A stretch of 64,000 bases of DNA, taken from assembly GCA_963790095.1 (NCBI GenBank), contig CAWBNO010000003.1, positions 58,677 to 122,676 on the forward strand, written 5' to 3'. Below are positions 45,057 through 54,104 of the stretch, in pieces. Source of the stretch: JAAXQD01 sp963790095 (GTDB taxonomy: Bacteria; Desulfobacterota; Desulfobacteria; Desulfobacterales; UBA11574). The notes beneath the pieces are model-generated. The model saw only the letters and a list, made by a program, of their open reading frames with translations, was not told the origin of the DNA and ran no database searches. Every line of letters starts with the position of its first letter. Within the stretch, counting starts at the first letter, position 1. Made by a program: the position numbers and the translations under genes.

Positions 45057-46373
45057 ATGGCAAAACATAAAACCCCTTTGCTGGACCAGCTTGAAAGCGG
45101 GCCATGGCCGAGTTTCGTGTCTGATCTAAAGCAGGAGGCCGAATCGAGATCAAAAAATGAAAAGGGTATTGAATTTCAAATTCCTGTGGATGTTTGTGAA
45201 GACCTTCTGGGCATACTTGAGCTTTCCTTCAAACATGGACGGACCCACTGGAAACACGGTGGAATCGTCGGCGTTTTCGGCTATGGCGGGGGTGTTATCG
45301 GCAGATATTGCGACCAGCCTGAAATGTTTCCTGGCGTTGCCCATTTTCATACCATGCGTGTGTCCCAGCCTGCAGGTAAATTCTATACGACTAAATACCT
45401 TAGAGATATTTGTGATCTCTGGGATAGGCGTGGCAGCGGCATTACCAACATGCACGGATCCACTGGTGATATCATATTCCTTGGGACCACAACACCTCAA
45501 CTGGAAGAGATCTTCTGGGAATTGGGCCATAATTTGAATCAGGATCTGGGCGGTTCCGGTTCGAATCTTCGGACGCCTTCCGATTGTGTGGGCCAGGCGC
45601 GCTGTGAATGGGCGTGTTACGACACCCAGGCCATCTGCCATGATCTCACCGTTGAATATCAGGACGAACTCCATCGCCCGGCGTTTCCGTACAAGTTTAA
45701 ATTTAAATTTGACGGGTGCCCCAACTGCTGCGTGGCATCCATTGCCCGGGCGGACCTGTCCTTTATCGGCACCTGGCGGGATGATATTGGAATAGATCAG
45801 GAAGCGGTTGCTGCCTACGTGGGTGGAGAACTGCCGCCAAACGGCGGATCTCATGCCGGCCGTGACTGGGGACCGTTTGATATCCAGAAAGAGGTGATCG
45901 ACCTTTGTCCCACCAAATGCATGTGGCTGGAAGATAAAAAGCTTATGATTGATAATCGTGAGTGCACAAGATGCATGCACTGTATCAATGTCATGCCAAG
46001 GGCCTTGAGAATAGGTAATGATCGGGGGTGTTCAATCTTCGCAGGGGCAAAAGCGCCGATTCTTGACGGCGCTCAGATGGGCTCCCTCATTGTTCCTTTT
46101 ATTAAGGTGGAAGAGCCTTATGATGAAATTAAAGAGACAGTTATTGAACCCATCTGGGATTGGTGGATGGAAGAAGGAAAGAACCGTGAACGGCTCGGCG
46201 AGTTGATGAAACGACAAGGATTCCAGAAACTCCTCGAAGTGACGGGTTTTAAACCGGATCCGCGAATGGTTCAGGAACCGCGCCACAATCCATACATCTT
46301 CTGGAAAGAAGATGAAGTTGAAGGCGGATTCCAACGTGACGTCAACGAATTCAGAAAACATCATCAGAGATAG
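45057..46373 (+). CDS. dsrA: Dissimilatory sulfite reductase, alpha subunit
   Basis: With DsrB it forms the cytoplasmic sirohaem enzyme that reduces sulfite, delivering sulfur to DsrC. The 438-residue protein shows the sirohaem-[4Fe-4S] ligand set C177-X5-C183 (CVGQARC) and C221-X3-C225 (CPNCC) at the canonical positions. The inserted ferredoxin domain has CPTKC and CTRCMHC (~285-310). The substrate-binding basic residues lie in the N-terminal third. GGAGG lies before the ATG. dsrB follows after 12 bases. Confidence 0.98.
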   Translation: MAKHKTPLLDQLESGPWPSFVSDLKQEAESRSKNEKGIEFQIPVDVCEDLLGILELSFKHGRTHWKHGGIVGVFGYGGGVIGRYCDQPEMFPGVAHFHTMRVSQPAGKFYTTKYLRDICDLWDRRGSGITNMHGSTGDIIFLGTTTPQLEEIFWELGHNLNQDLGGSGSNLRTPSDCVGQARCEWACYDTQAICHDLTVEYQDELHRPAFPYKFKFKFDGCPNCCVASIARADLSFIGTWRDDIGIDQEAVAAYVGGELPPNGGSHAGRDWGPFDIQKEVIDLCPTKCMWLEDKKLMIDNRECTRCMHCINVMPRALRIGNDRGCSIFAGAKAPILDGAQMGSLIVPFIKVEEPYDEIKETVIEPIWDWWMEEGKNRERLGELMKRQGFQKLLEVTGFKPDPRMVQEPRHNPYIFWKEDEVEGGFQRDVNEFRKHHQR

Positions 46374-46385
46374 GGGGTAAAGACC

Positions 46386-47534
46386 ATGGCATTTGTATCT
46401 TCAGGTTATAATCCACAAAAACCGATGGAAAACAGAATAACCGACATCGGTCCAAGACATTTTGAAGAATTCTATCCGCCTGTAGTTAAAAAGAATAAAG
46501 GTAAATGGCTCTATCATGAGATCCTTGAACCCGGTGTTCTGGTCCATGTTTCGGAAACCGGCGATGAATTGTATACGGTAAGGGTGGGCGGCTGCCGTCT
46601 CATGAGCGTAACCCATATCCGTGAAATCTGTGAAATTGCAGACAAGTACTGTGACGGACATTTAAGGTTCACCACCCGAAACAACATCGAATTCTTGGTG
46701 GCCAGCAAAGACAAGGTCGAACCGTTGAAAAAGGATCTTGCCAGCCGCAAGTTTGCCGGCGGGAGTTTTAAATTTCCCATCGGCGGTACCGGCGCAGGTG
46801 TTACCAACATCGTCCACACACAGGGCTGGATTCATTGTCATACACCGGCCACAGATGCATCGGGTCCGGTCAAGGCGACCATGGATGTGCTTTTTGATGA
46901 TTTTCAGAACATGCGGCTTCCGGCCCAGCTTCGCGTATCTCTGGCTTGCTGCCTGAATATGTGCGGCGCGGTCCACTGTTCGGATATTGCCATTTTGGGG
47001 TATCATCGCAAACCGCCGATGCTGGACCATGAATATCTGGACAAAATGTGCGAGATTCCTCTGGCCATAGCTGCCTGTCCCACGGCGGCCATTAAACCGG
47101 CCAAGATTGAACTTGCCGACGGCACCAAGGTCAACAGTGTGGCTGTCAACGAGCCCAGATGTATGTTCTGCGGCAACTGCTACACCATGTGTCCGGCAAT
47201 GCCGCTGGCCGATGATGTGGGCGACGGCATCGTGATCATGGTCGGCGGAAAGGTATCCAACCGGATCAGCGCTCCCAAGTTTTCCAAGGTCGTTGTGGCT
47301 TTTTTGCCCAACGAGATGCCACGCTGGCCTTCGACCACGGCTTGTATTAAGAAAATCGTCGAAGCCTATGCAGCCGGGGCCAATAAATATGAACGTGTTG
47401 GTGAGTGGGCGGAAAGGATTGGATGGGAAAGATTCTTTGAAAGATGTGAACTCGAATTTACCCATCATCTCATCGATGATTTCCGGGACCCGGCGTATTA
47501 TACCTGGCGTCAGACGTCACAGTTTAAATTCTAA
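46386..47534 (+). CDS. dsrB: Dissimilatory sulfite reductase, beta subunit
   Basis: The catalytic sirohaem partner of DsrA. The 382-residue protein has the sirohaem cysteine motif (ACCLNMCGAVHCSD near residue 185) and a ferredoxin insert (CPTAA and CMFCGNCYTMC, ~230-280). It starts 12 bases after dsrA, with AGGGGG upstream. A hairpin follows before dsrD. Confidence 0.98.
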   Translation: MAFVSSGYNPQKPMENRITDIGPRHFEEFYPPVVKKNKGKWLYHEILEPGVLVHVSETGDELYTVRVGGCRLMSVTHIREICEIADKYCDGHLRFTTRNNIEFLVASKDKVEPLKKDLASRKFAGGSFKFPIGGTGAGVTNIVHTQGWIHCHTPATDASGPVKATMDVLFDDFQNMRLPAQLRVSLACCLNMCGAVHCSDIAILGYHRKPPMLDHEYLDKMCEIPLAIAACPTAAIKPAKIELADGTKVNSVAVNEPRCMFCGNCYTMCPAMPLADDVGDGIVIMVGGKVSNRISAPKFSKVVVAFLPNEMPRWPSTTACIKKIVEAYAAGANKYERVGEWAERIGWERFFERCELEFTHHLIDDFRDPAYYTWRQTSQFKF

Positions 47535-47547
47535 TCGTTAACACAAT

Positions 47548-47577
47548 AGGGGGGTACGTTAAAGGATGTGCCCCCCT
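47548..47577 (+). promoter_or_regulatory. Strong intercistronic hairpin between dsrB and dsrD
   Basis: AGGGGGGTAC (47548-47557) pairs with GTGCCCCCCT (47568-47577), ten pairs including one T-G, across a 10-base loop. The following bases are TAATAAAAAAG, not a T-run, so it is more likely an mRNA stability or processing element than a full terminator. Confidence 0.7.
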
Positions 47578-47599
47578 TAATAAAAAAGAGGCTCAATCA

Positions 47600-47836
47600 A
47601 TGGATATCGAAGAGGCAAAAGAAAAAATCGTAGAAGGGCTGTCAAAGAAAAAAAGTAAAACCAAGTTTTATTTTAACGATTTAGCGAAAATCCTGGATTT
47701 AAAACCCAGGGAGGCCAAAAAGCTGATCAATAAATTGATCCAGGATGAAGTCCTCGAATACTGGTCCAGCGGCAGTACGTCCTTGTACGGGCTTAAAGGC
47801 ACGGGCAAACAGGCGCATGCCGAGCACGAAGATTAA
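47600..47836 (+). CDS. dsrD: DsrD, small allosteric partner of dissimilatory sulfite reductase
   Basis: A 78-residue winged-helix-like protein found next to dsrAB in sulfate reducers and reported to stimulate sulfite reduction by DsrAB. The sequence is typical: MDIEEAKEKIVEGLSKK, then FYFNDLAKILDLKPREAKK and LEYWSSGSTSLYGLKG. It ends in an acidic tail. Its presence supports a reductive rather than oxidative Dsr pathway. Confidence 0.96.
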   Translation: MDIEEAKEKIVEGLSKKKSKTKFYFNDLAKILDLKPREAKKLINKLIQDEVLEYWSSGSTSLYGLKGTGKQAHAEHED

Positions 47837-47868
47837 AACCAACGATCTTCTTATTTAAAAGCCGTGGT

Positions 47869-49302
47869 ATGCAGCAGGTAGATATGGATTTTCCCAGAAT
47901 TTTAATTTCAGCCCTGCGGGGAGGATCCGGAAAGACCATACTGTCCATCGGAATTACTGCAGCATGGAAAGCCGCCGGCAAACGGATAACACCTTTCAAA
48001 AAAGGTCCGGACTACATTGACGCTGGTTGGCTTGCCCTTGCAGCCGGCCGGCCCTGTTATAATCTTGACACCTACCTTGTCACCCAAGAGAATATTCTTC
48101 GATCCTTTTTCCTGCATTCCGCAACCGGCGATATTTCAGTTATAGAAGGAAACCGGGGTCTTTACGACGGTATAGATATTAAAGGAAGCACCAGCACCGC
48201 CGAACTGGCGAAACTTCTCAAGACACCGGTGATTCTTTGCATCGATTGCACCAAGTCCACCCGAACCATGGCTGCGGCGGTTCTGGGATGCAAGCAGTTC
48301 GATCCTGATGTGGACATAAAAGGGGTGATCTTAAACCGCGTTGCCGGGTCCAGACATGAAAAAATCCTCCGAAAAAATATCGAGCACTACTGCGATATTC
48401 CCGTATTGGGTGCCATCCCGAAACTCGACTGGAAAAATTTCCCTGAACGGCATTTGGGGCTGGTACCCACACCGGAACATGACTGTGCAAAGGATGCCAT
48501 CGATGCTGCATCCGAGATAGCCCGCCGCTATCTCGACCTTGAGGCGTTGGCAGCGGTTGCCGACAATGCCGCTGCGCTGTCTGTTTCAGCCGAACTTCGA
48601 GAAAATACCCGTCATCCCGCATCGAGCATTTCGCATCCAAGACCCAGAATCGGCGTCATCAAGGATTCGGCGTTTCAGTTCTACTATCCGGAAAATATCG
48701 AAGCCCTTGAAGCGGAAGGGGCGGAAACCGTATTTTTCAGCCCCCTTGTGAGCGATAACATTCCCCCTGTGGACGCCCTTTATATCGGTGGCGGGTTTCC
48801 TGAAACCCATGCCCGTCAACTGGCAAACAATGTAACCTTCAGAAGACAATTAAAAGATCTTGCAGAAAAGGGCCTGCCCATATATGCGGAGTGCGGCGGT
48901 CTTATGTATCTCGGGGAGGAACTTGTTCTGGACGAAGGATCCTTCTCCATGGCCGGCGTGCTGCCGGTGGTGTTCGGATTTTCAAAAAAGCCCCAGGGGC
49001 ACGGGTACACGGTGGTTGCCGTGGAACATGAGAATCCCTATTATAAAATCGGTTCTGAAATTAAAGGGCATGAGTTTCACTATTCGAAAGTCTTAGAATG
49101 GCGTGGAACCGATAAAGATCTGGCCTTTGGCATGAAACGCGGGGCCGGTTTTATAAATAAACGTGACGGGGTCTGCTACAAAAACGTTCTGGCCACTTAC
49201 ACCCATATCCATTCACTGGGCACGCCGTCTTGGGCCGGCGCCATGGTGCGGAATGCGATGGCTTATAAAAAATATAATAACCGTTCAGGGTTGGATCCAT
49301 AA
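47869..49302 (+). CDS. dsrN: DsrN / CbiA-family amidotransferase (sirohaem amidation)
   Basis: A 477-residue cobyrinic acid a,c-diamide synthase (CbiA) family protein. The N-terminal ATP-binding domain has a P-loop-like LRGGSGKTILSIG and GNRGLYDG; the C-terminal glutamine amidotransferase domain has the nucleophile in YAECGGLMYLGE and the histidine in YTHIHSLG. In dsr loci this protein is called DsrN and is thought to amidate sirohaem for DsrAB. Its place 32 bases after dsrD supports that; a corrinoid role for the acs-operon cobamide is the alternative. An in-frame ATG at 47884 with AGG upstream is an equally good start. Confidence 0.9.
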   Translation: MQQVDMDFPRILISALRGGSGKTILSIGITAAWKAAGKRITPFKKGPDYIDAGWLALAAGRPCYNLDTYLVTQENILRSFFLHSATGDISVIEGNRGLYDGIDIKGSTSTAELAKLLKTPVILCIDCTKSTRTMAAAVLGCKQFDPDVDIKGVILNRVAGSRHEKILRKNIEHYCDIPVLGAIPKLDWKNFPERHLGLVPTPEHDCAKDAIDAASEIARRYLDLEALAAVADNAAALSVSAELRENTRHPASSISHPRPRIGVIKDSAFQFYYPENIEALEAEGAETVFFSPLVSDNIPPVDALYIGGGFPETHARQLANNVTFRRQLKDLAEKGLPIYAECGGLMYLGEELVLDEGSFSMAGVLPVVFGFSKKPQGHGYTVVAVEHENPYYKIGSEIKGHEFHYSKVLEWRGTDKDLAFGMKRGAGFINKRDGVCYKNVLATYTHIHSLGTPSWAGAMVRNAMAYKKYNNRSGLDP

Positions 49303-49323
49303 TTTAATCTTTCATCAACCTTT

Positions 49324-49474
49324 GATAAACTCGTAAAAAGTCCGATTTAGACAGTTTCGTAAAAAGTTCAAGTTCAAGGCGTGCAAATTTTAATCATGAG
49401 GCGTACTTATCGTACGTTGAATGATTGCGAAATGCAGCACAACGCAGAAGTTGGACTTTTTACGAGACCGTCAA
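49324..49474. repeat. Composite inverted repeat with CGTAAAAAGT ends (family 2)
   Basis: It starts with a family 1-like end (GATAAACTCGTAAAAAGTCC), then a second element from AGTTTCGTAAAAAGTTC (49352) to GGACTTTTTACGAGACCGTC (ending 49472). The interior differs from family 1 and includes the hairpin CGTAC-TTATC-GTACG. It appears to be a nested or adjacent pair of related elements downstream of dsrN. Confidence 0.75.
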
Positions 49475-49513
49475 CCTTTGAACGGTGAACTCGGAACCTG
49501 TGAACGCATACAA

Positions 49514-49555
49514 AAAAAGGGGTAATCACCCTATAAACGATGATTACCCCTTTTT
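49514..49555. terminator. Bidirectional terminator between dsrN and the cytochrome gene
   Basis: AAAAAGGGGTAATCA (49514-49528) is perfectly complementary to TGATTACCCCTTTTT (49541-49555) around a 12-base loop. A-run and T-run flank the stem, so it can stop transcripts from both sides. Confidence 0.92.
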
Positions 49556-49573
49556 AATTTTTTTTATTCTGTA

Positions 49574-50074
49574 CTATTCTTTCTCGTCTTCTCCGCCGTG
49601 GCACTGTTTACAGGTCACCGGCGCAGCACCTTCATCTTTTGATTTCAACTTCATTTTCTTGTTGAAATCTTTATGGCATCCTTTGCAGTTATCATGTAGG
49701 GCATTGGCATGGTATTCGCGCTTCTGCTCTTTTTTAAGGCCCTTTGCTTCTTTTCCTTTAATATACCCGGGTTTTTTATGGCATTCGATGCAGTTTTGGA
49801 CTTCGTCGCCCTCTTTCAGCTGGGTCAACGGTTTATTGTCCTTGTCGTGGTGACATTCTCCACATCCGTTTTTATAAAGATCCGGATTTTTCTCGGCATA
49901 TTCCTTTGCGTGCTTTAAATGCGTGAAGGTCACGATGCCCTTGGTATGTTTTTCATACGCTTTGTTTTCCATCTTGATTTCATCTTTGACTTCCTTTCCC
50001 GCATAAACACCCACCACCAGAAAAAGGGTTGCCATAACGGCGACAGCAGCAATTTGTAAGTATCTTTTCCTCAT
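49574..50074 (-). CDS. Tetrahaem class III-type cytochrome c
   Basis: A periplasmic cytochrome with a signal peptide (AAVAVMATLFLVVGVYAG) and four CXXCH motifs: CGECHH, CIECH, CKGCH and CKQCH. Extra histidines (FTHLKHAKEY, EYHANALHD) can serve as axial ligands. It belongs to the cytochrome c3/c7 family, carrying electrons in the periplasm, and could feed QrcA. The ATG at 50074 has AAAGG upstream; a GTG two codons earlier (50080) is also possible. Confidence 0.92.
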   Translation of the reverse strand: MRKRYLQIAAVAVMATLFLVVGVYAGKEVKDEIKMENKAYEKHTKGIVTFTHLKHAKEYAEKNPDLYKNGCGECHHDKDNKPLTQLKEGDEVQNCIECHKKPGYIKGKEAKGLKKEQKREYHANALHDNCKGCHKDFNKKMKLKSKDEGAAPVTCKQCHGGEDEKE

Positions 50075-50225
50075 AAACACCTTTCCCCTTTCAGTTCACT
50101 GTTTTAGCCCCAATGTGTATCAGACGCGCAAAACTACCAAGAAGAAATAAATCTGTCAATAATAAAAAGGGATTTTCAATAAAAGCTCCCTGATGCCGAA
50201 TTACGGTATAACCGAATTTAATTTG

Positions 50226-50969
50226 CTATATATTATCATCGTTTCCAGACGATTTTTTCCCGAAAATTCTGGCGCCGACAATACTGATTTCATACAGCAC
50301 CATCAACGGCAACGCCATCATAATCTGCGTTACGACATCCGGCGGCGTTAAAATGGCAGCCCCCACAAAGAATAAAAGAACAGCGTATTTTCTGTTTTTC
50401 TTTAAAAAGCTTACGGAAACAATGCCGAGTTTGGCGAGGAAGGTAATGATCAGCGGAAGTTCAAAAACAACGCCAAAAGCAAGCAACAATTTTGAGGCAA
50501 AACTCAGATATTCCCGCATGGATGGAAGGGGTCGTATTATTTCAGAGGCAAACCCCAAAAAAAACTTAAACCCGTATGGGAATACGATAAAATATCCGAA
50601 AAACGCCCCTCCCAAAAAGAAGAGTGTGGATAGAAAAACGATGGGGAGCATCAACCGTTTTTCCTTGTCGTACAGGCCCGGTGCCACAAACATCCAGAAC
50701 TCATAAAAAATTATGGGTGTGGCCAGAATGATACCGGAAAGAAATGCGACCTTCAAATAGGTGAAGAAGGCTTCGGGGAGACCGGTAAAAATGAGTTTGT
50801 CGCCGGTTTTCATGACCCCGATCAGGGGTCGGGTCAAGATTTGAAACAGCTTTTCTTTGAACCCGTATGATAAAACAAAGCCGGTGCCCACGGCGATGAA
50901 ACAGACGATGAGACGCCGCCGGAGCTCTTCGAGATGGCCGCTAAACGGAATTTTTTTATCATCATCCAT
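50226..50969 (-). CDS. tatC: Twin-arginine translocase subunit TatC
   Basis: The core receptor of the Tat pathway, which exports folded proteins such as QrcB. The 247-residue protein has six membrane helices and the family motifs GHLEELRRRLIVCF near the N-terminus, YEFWMFVAPGLYDKEKR in the first periplasmic/cytoplasmic loops and LTPPDVVTQIMMALPL near the C-terminus. The start overlaps the end of the tatA/B gene by 8 bases, showing translational coupling. Confidence 0.96.
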   Translation of the reverse strand: MDDDKKIPFSGHLEELRRRLIVCFIAVGTGFVLSYGFKEKLFQILTRPLIGVMKTGDKLIFTGLPEAFFTYLKVAFLSGIILATPIIFYEFWMFVAPGLYDKEKRLMLPIVFLSTLFFLGGAFFGYFIVFPYGFKFFLGFASEIIRPLPSMREYLSFASKLLLAFGVVFELPLIITFLAKLGIVSVSFLKKNRKYAVLLFFVGAAILTPPDVVTQIMMALPLMVLYEISIVGARIFGKKSSGNDDNI

Positions 50970-51300
50970 GACTCAATGGATCCTCTGGGTCGCTGTTTTT
51001 ATTTTCCTTTTGGGTGTTTTCCGTTTCAGAAGCATCGGCATCCTTTTGATCCTTGGTTTCTGGTTCGGGCTTTACATCGATGGCCTCCTTGATTCCGTTG
51101 CTCATGTCGTTAAAAGTTGTTTTAATATCGTTTAATTCTGTATCGATTTCAAAAGAATCTTTTAATTCGGATGTGGCCCGTTTAAACTCGGCAAAAGCAC
51201 GTCCTAAAGATTTCGCAAGGTCTGGAAGTTTTTTAGGGCCAATGACAATCAGCGCAATGGCCAGGATCAGAAACATTTCGGGCATGCCGATGCCAAACAT
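50962..51300 (-). CDS. tatB: Twin-arginine translocase TatA/TatB family subunit
   Basis: A 112-residue protein with one N-terminal membrane helix (MPEMFLILAIALIVIGPKKL), the conserved Gly-Pro hinge, an amphipathic helix (LPDLAKSLGRAFAEFKRA) and a long acidic, disordered C-terminus. The MFGIGMPEM start and longer length resemble TatB more than TatA, but the two cannot be told apart safely from one sequence. It is co-transcribed with tatC. Confidence 0.88.
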   Translation of the reverse strand: MFGIGMPEMFLILAIALIVIGPKKLPDLAKSLGRAFAEFKRATSELKDSFEIDTELNDIKTTFNDMSNGIKEAIDVKPEPETKDQKDADASETENTQKENKNSDPEDPLSHG

Positions 51301-51415
51301 AAAAAACTCCTTAAATGTTCAGGTAAACTGCAACAGCTCGCTCGGTTGAATTTCAGGGATTCAACCGGGTAAGCCTCTAAAATAAATGTATCCATAAGTT
51401 TTTTACAAAAAAGAG

Positions 51416-52648
51416 TCAAGCAGAACTCTTGTCGGGTTTTAGTATGAGAAAATAGAGTGTTCCGGGGTGTTTCATATGACCGGCCGCGATTTCAGCCTGG
51501 CGGCCGTTTCCCCAGAAAAGATCTGCTCGGCCGGGACCGCGAATGGCCCCGCCAGTATCCTGATACAGTACAAATCGAGAAAAATCCGTCCAGCGGTCGA
51601 TTTCTCCAGTATCGGTGGTCAACGGTTTTTGGGTTTCAATAAACCCCAGGCCGGCCAGGGGGTAGAGGCGTCTGTCCATGGCAATGGACCGTCCGGGGGT
51701 CAATCGGACTTCCAGATATCCCAAGGGGCCGTCTTCTTCGATCTTAAAAAACACATAACTTGGGTTGTAGTACAATACGGTGTCAACTTCTTCAGGATGG
51801 CGGCTTAGGTAATCCCGAATTTTTTGCATGGACATTTCAGACTTGGATATTTTGCCTTGGTCAATAAGGAATTTGCCGATGCTCCGATACGGGCGTCCGT
51901 TGGTGGTGTGGTAGTGGACATGGAGGGTCTCGCCGCTGGAAAGATCGATCTTTCCGGACCCTTGAATGTGTAAAAAAAAGAGGTCCACCCGGTCGTTAAG
52001 CCAGGCAATGGTCTCGGCCTTTTCTTTGAGAATCTCTTTATATTCGATGTCCTTCCGGTCATAATACGGCACCACACTGTTATGGGTGTATCTGCCGATG
52101 ATCTTTTTCCCTTTAAACTGGGGGGAGAATAGAGAGAGGTCGATGGTGGTAAGGTCGTCGGGACGGGCGTAAATTGGAAAGGGATATTCGGGGCTTGGTT
52201 CAAGACTGCCTTTTAGAACCGGTTCGTAATATCCGGTAAAAAGAACTTCCCCCGGGGTGTCGCCGCCCACGGATCGGTAGACCCGATAGTTTGTTTGGAT
52301 GTATTCTTTCAGTTCCTGATGGGAGGGTGTCGCTTGGATAAAATGGAGAAAATGCTCCAAGGATCGGATCATGTGGGATGTTTCATAGACATCTTGTCCA
52401 AACCTGAAGGTTCGGGTGGACGGCACCCGACGGAGATATGAAATGCTCCCCAGAATACCCTCCGCCAAACGGTCATAGGCCAGATCGTCTAAAAATTCGG
52501 GGTATTCCGAAGGGGTGAGTTTCGTGAGTCCGGTGTCTTTGACTTCGGGGGGTTTTTTTCTGAACAGGGCACATCCTGTCAGAAGCAAAGAAAGTAACCC
52601 CACAACGCATATCATTGAAATGTATCTATTCATCGATTCGTGTTTCAT
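51416..52648 (-). CDS. mltA: Membrane-bound lytic murein transglycosylase A
   Basis: A 410-residue outer-membrane lipoprotein. The signal peptide ends in the lipobox LLTGC. The MltA domain contains FTGYYEPVLKGSLEPSPEYP and YARPDDL; the C-terminal 3D domain (RFVLYQDTGGAIRGPGRADL, FWGNG) holds the catalytic aspartates. It cleaves glycan strands to 1,6-anhydromuropeptides. Its start codon directly follows the stop of the upstream 94-residue membrane-protein gene. A later ATG (52633) is also possible. Confidence 0.93.
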   Translation of the reverse strand: MKHESMNRYISMICVVGLLSLLLTGCALFRKKPPEVKDTGLTKLTPSEYPEFLDDLAYDRLAEGILGSISYLRRVPSTRTFRFGQDVYETSHMIRSLEHFLHFIQATPSHQELKEYIQTNYRVYRSVGGDTPGEVLFTGYYEPVLKGSLEPSPEYPFPIYARPDDLTTIDLSLFSPQFKGKKIIGRYTHNSVVPYYDRKDIEYKEILKEKAETIAWLNDRVDLFFLHIQGSGKIDLSSGETLHVHYHTTNGRPYRSIGKFLIDQGKISKSEMSMQKIRDYLSRHPEEVDTVLYYNPSYVFFKIEEDGPLGYLEVRLTPGRSIAMDRRLYPLAGLGFIETQKPLTTDTGEIDRWTDFSRFVLYQDTGGAIRGPGRADLFWGNGRQAEIAAGHMKHPGTLYFLILKPDKSSA

Positions 52649-52933
52649 TTATCTATGGGTGGTCAGCCGGTTCAGGATGAAAAATAGAATCCCCGTTAAA
52701 AACAGCAACAGATATAACGGCATGGTGACAACAAATTGAATGATGGCGTGAAGGGTTCCCCGGGATATCCCGTCAAGCCAGGTTAAATGTCCTTCGCCGA
52801 GATAATCCATAAGGGTCAAACTCTTCCAGACCATTTTATCTTCCATTTTCATGAACGTTGCGATGGCTTGAAACCCGAGAATCAGCCCGCTAAAGAGCCA
52901 AGCAACCAGGCCGGCAACGGTAAATTTTGACAT
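52649..52933 (-). CDS. Small membrane protein, 94 residues
   Basis: I do not recognise a family. There are two predicted membrane helices (FTVAGLVAWLFSGLILGFQA and a segment in the last third, IIQFVVTMPLYLLLFLTGIL), separated by a polar loop. GGAGGG lies before the ATG. The stop codon abuts the mltA start, so the two are translationally coupled and may act together in the envelope. Confidence 0.75.
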   Translation of the reverse strand: MSKFTVAGLVAWLFSGLILGFQAIATFMKMEDKMVWKSLTLMDYLGEGHLTWLDGISRGTLHAIIQFVVTMPLYLLLFLTGILFFILNRLTTHR

Positions 52934-52973
52934 GAATTTTCCCTCCGAAAAGGTTCCTCTTTAACTTTTGCAT

Positions 52974-53456
52974 CTATTTGCCTTTCCTTGAAAACACGCC
53001 GCTCTTGCCGCCTGACTTTTCAAGAAGGCAGATGTCGGAAATTATCATTTCACGGTCATGGGATTTGCACATGTCGTAGATGGTGAGACCGGCCGTGGAC
53101 ACGGCAGTCAAAGCTTCCATTTCAACCCCGGTTGGATCGACGGTGCGAACCGCTGCCTCGATTCTAATGGTGCTTTTGGCGGGATTCGGAAAAAAGTCGA
53201 TGGCGACATGTGTGATGTTCAGCGGATGACACATGGGGATCAGTTCCGAGGTCTTTTTTGCGCCCATGATACCGGCGATTCGTGCGGTTTCGAGGACATT
53301 CCCCTTTTTAACCGTTTGGTCCATAATCTTTTGGAAAGTGGCCGGATTCATGGAGACCGTCCCCTGGGCCACAGCCGTGCGCCGGGTCGGTTTTTTTCCC
53401 GTTACATCTACCATCCGGACATGGCCTTGTTCGTCGATGTGGCTGAATTCAGACAT
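52974..53456 (-). CDS. moaC: Cyclic pyranopterin monophosphate synthase
   Basis: Second step of molybdenum-cofactor synthesis, making cPMP. The 160-residue protein has the expected motifs: MVDVTGKKPTRRTAVAQG at the start, IAGIMGAKKTSELIPMCHPL with the active-site region, and GVEMEALTAVSTAGLTIYDM. The ATG at 53456 has AGGA upstream and matches the family N-terminus; an upstream in-frame start adds 18 unrelated residues. Confidence 0.96.
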   Translation of the reverse strand: MSEFSHIDEQGHVRMVDVTGKKPTRRTAVAQGTVSMNPATFQKIMDQTVKKGNVLETARIAGIMGAKKTSELIPMCHPLNITHVAIDFFPNPAKSTIRIEAAVRTVDPTGVEMEALTAVSTAGLTIYDMCKSHDREMIISDICLLEKSGGKSGVFSRKGK

Positions 53457-53590
53457 AAAAATCCTCATTTGGGCAATTTGGGTTGTTCGAGGAGAATGTA
53501 TTTTTTTCACTCTTGTCCAAAAACGATTTTATAGATGTATATGCGTTATCATACCTAAAGGATTTGTGGATTGCAGGCTCCTTGGGAACT

Positions 53591-53663
53591 TGGAATGATG
53601 GAATGCTGGAATATTGGGTTTTTTAAAAGGAACCCATCTTCCATTATTCCAATATTCCGGCAT
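53591..53663. repeat. Inverted repeat of ATTCCAATATTCC type
   Basis: TGGAATGATGGAATGCTGG followed by AATATTGGGTT forms the left arm, and AACCCATCTTCCATTATTCC plus AATATTCC forms the complementary right arm, with a TTTTAAAAGG loop. Similar arms occur at 37531 and 62734. It lies between moaC and the moaE-like gene. Confidence 0.7.
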
Positions 53664-53744
53664 CTTTTTGGCAAAATATGAATGCCGTATTTATCCTGGC
53701 TTGTCATGCCAAACGTATTTTGGACACCAATAATTATTATGAAA

Positions 53745-54104
53745 TTATAAAAAAAACTCTGTTTTGCTGGTAACGGTGGTTTTAATGGCATTGAGTGTGT
53801 CATTCAAAACGGCGATCACCGTTTCGCGAATGTCTCCGGCAACCACCAGGAGCATGACGTCGTCCCCGACGGCCAACTGCCTGTTTTCAGCAATTTCAAC
53901 AAGTATTTCAACGATTCCGGGGATCTGTTTATAGGTGTCGACCACCTGCTCCAGTTTGCTGTTATCGACGGAAATGGTCAGGCCCGATACCGGCCGTCCG
54001 TCCCGTGATGTGCCCCGGACAACGCCGTTATGGCAGAGGATCATTCCCGCCGCGTGATAATCCGGGTGTTTCTTGATTTTATCGACCATGCCGGCAAGAT
54101 TCAC
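53745..54104 (-). CDS. moaE: MoaE-like molybdopterin synthase catalytic subunit homologue
   Basis: A 119-residue protein resembling MoaE, which inserts sulfur into cPMP to make molybdopterin. GMILCHNGVVRGTSRDGRPV corresponds to the MoaE strand with the conserved arginines, and the C-terminal part has the expected order. Match is moderate; the catalytic lysine is not obvious to me. The start is GTG overlapping the mobA stop by four bases (GTGA), so it is translationally coupled to mobA; an internal ATG lies at 54089. Confidence 0.65.
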   Translation of the reverse strand: MNLAGMVDKIKKHPDYHAAGMILCHNGVVRGTSRDGRPVSGLTISVDNSKLEQVVDTYKQIPGIVEILVEIAENRQLAVGDDVMLLVVAGDIRETVIAVLNDTLNAIKTTVTSKTEFFL

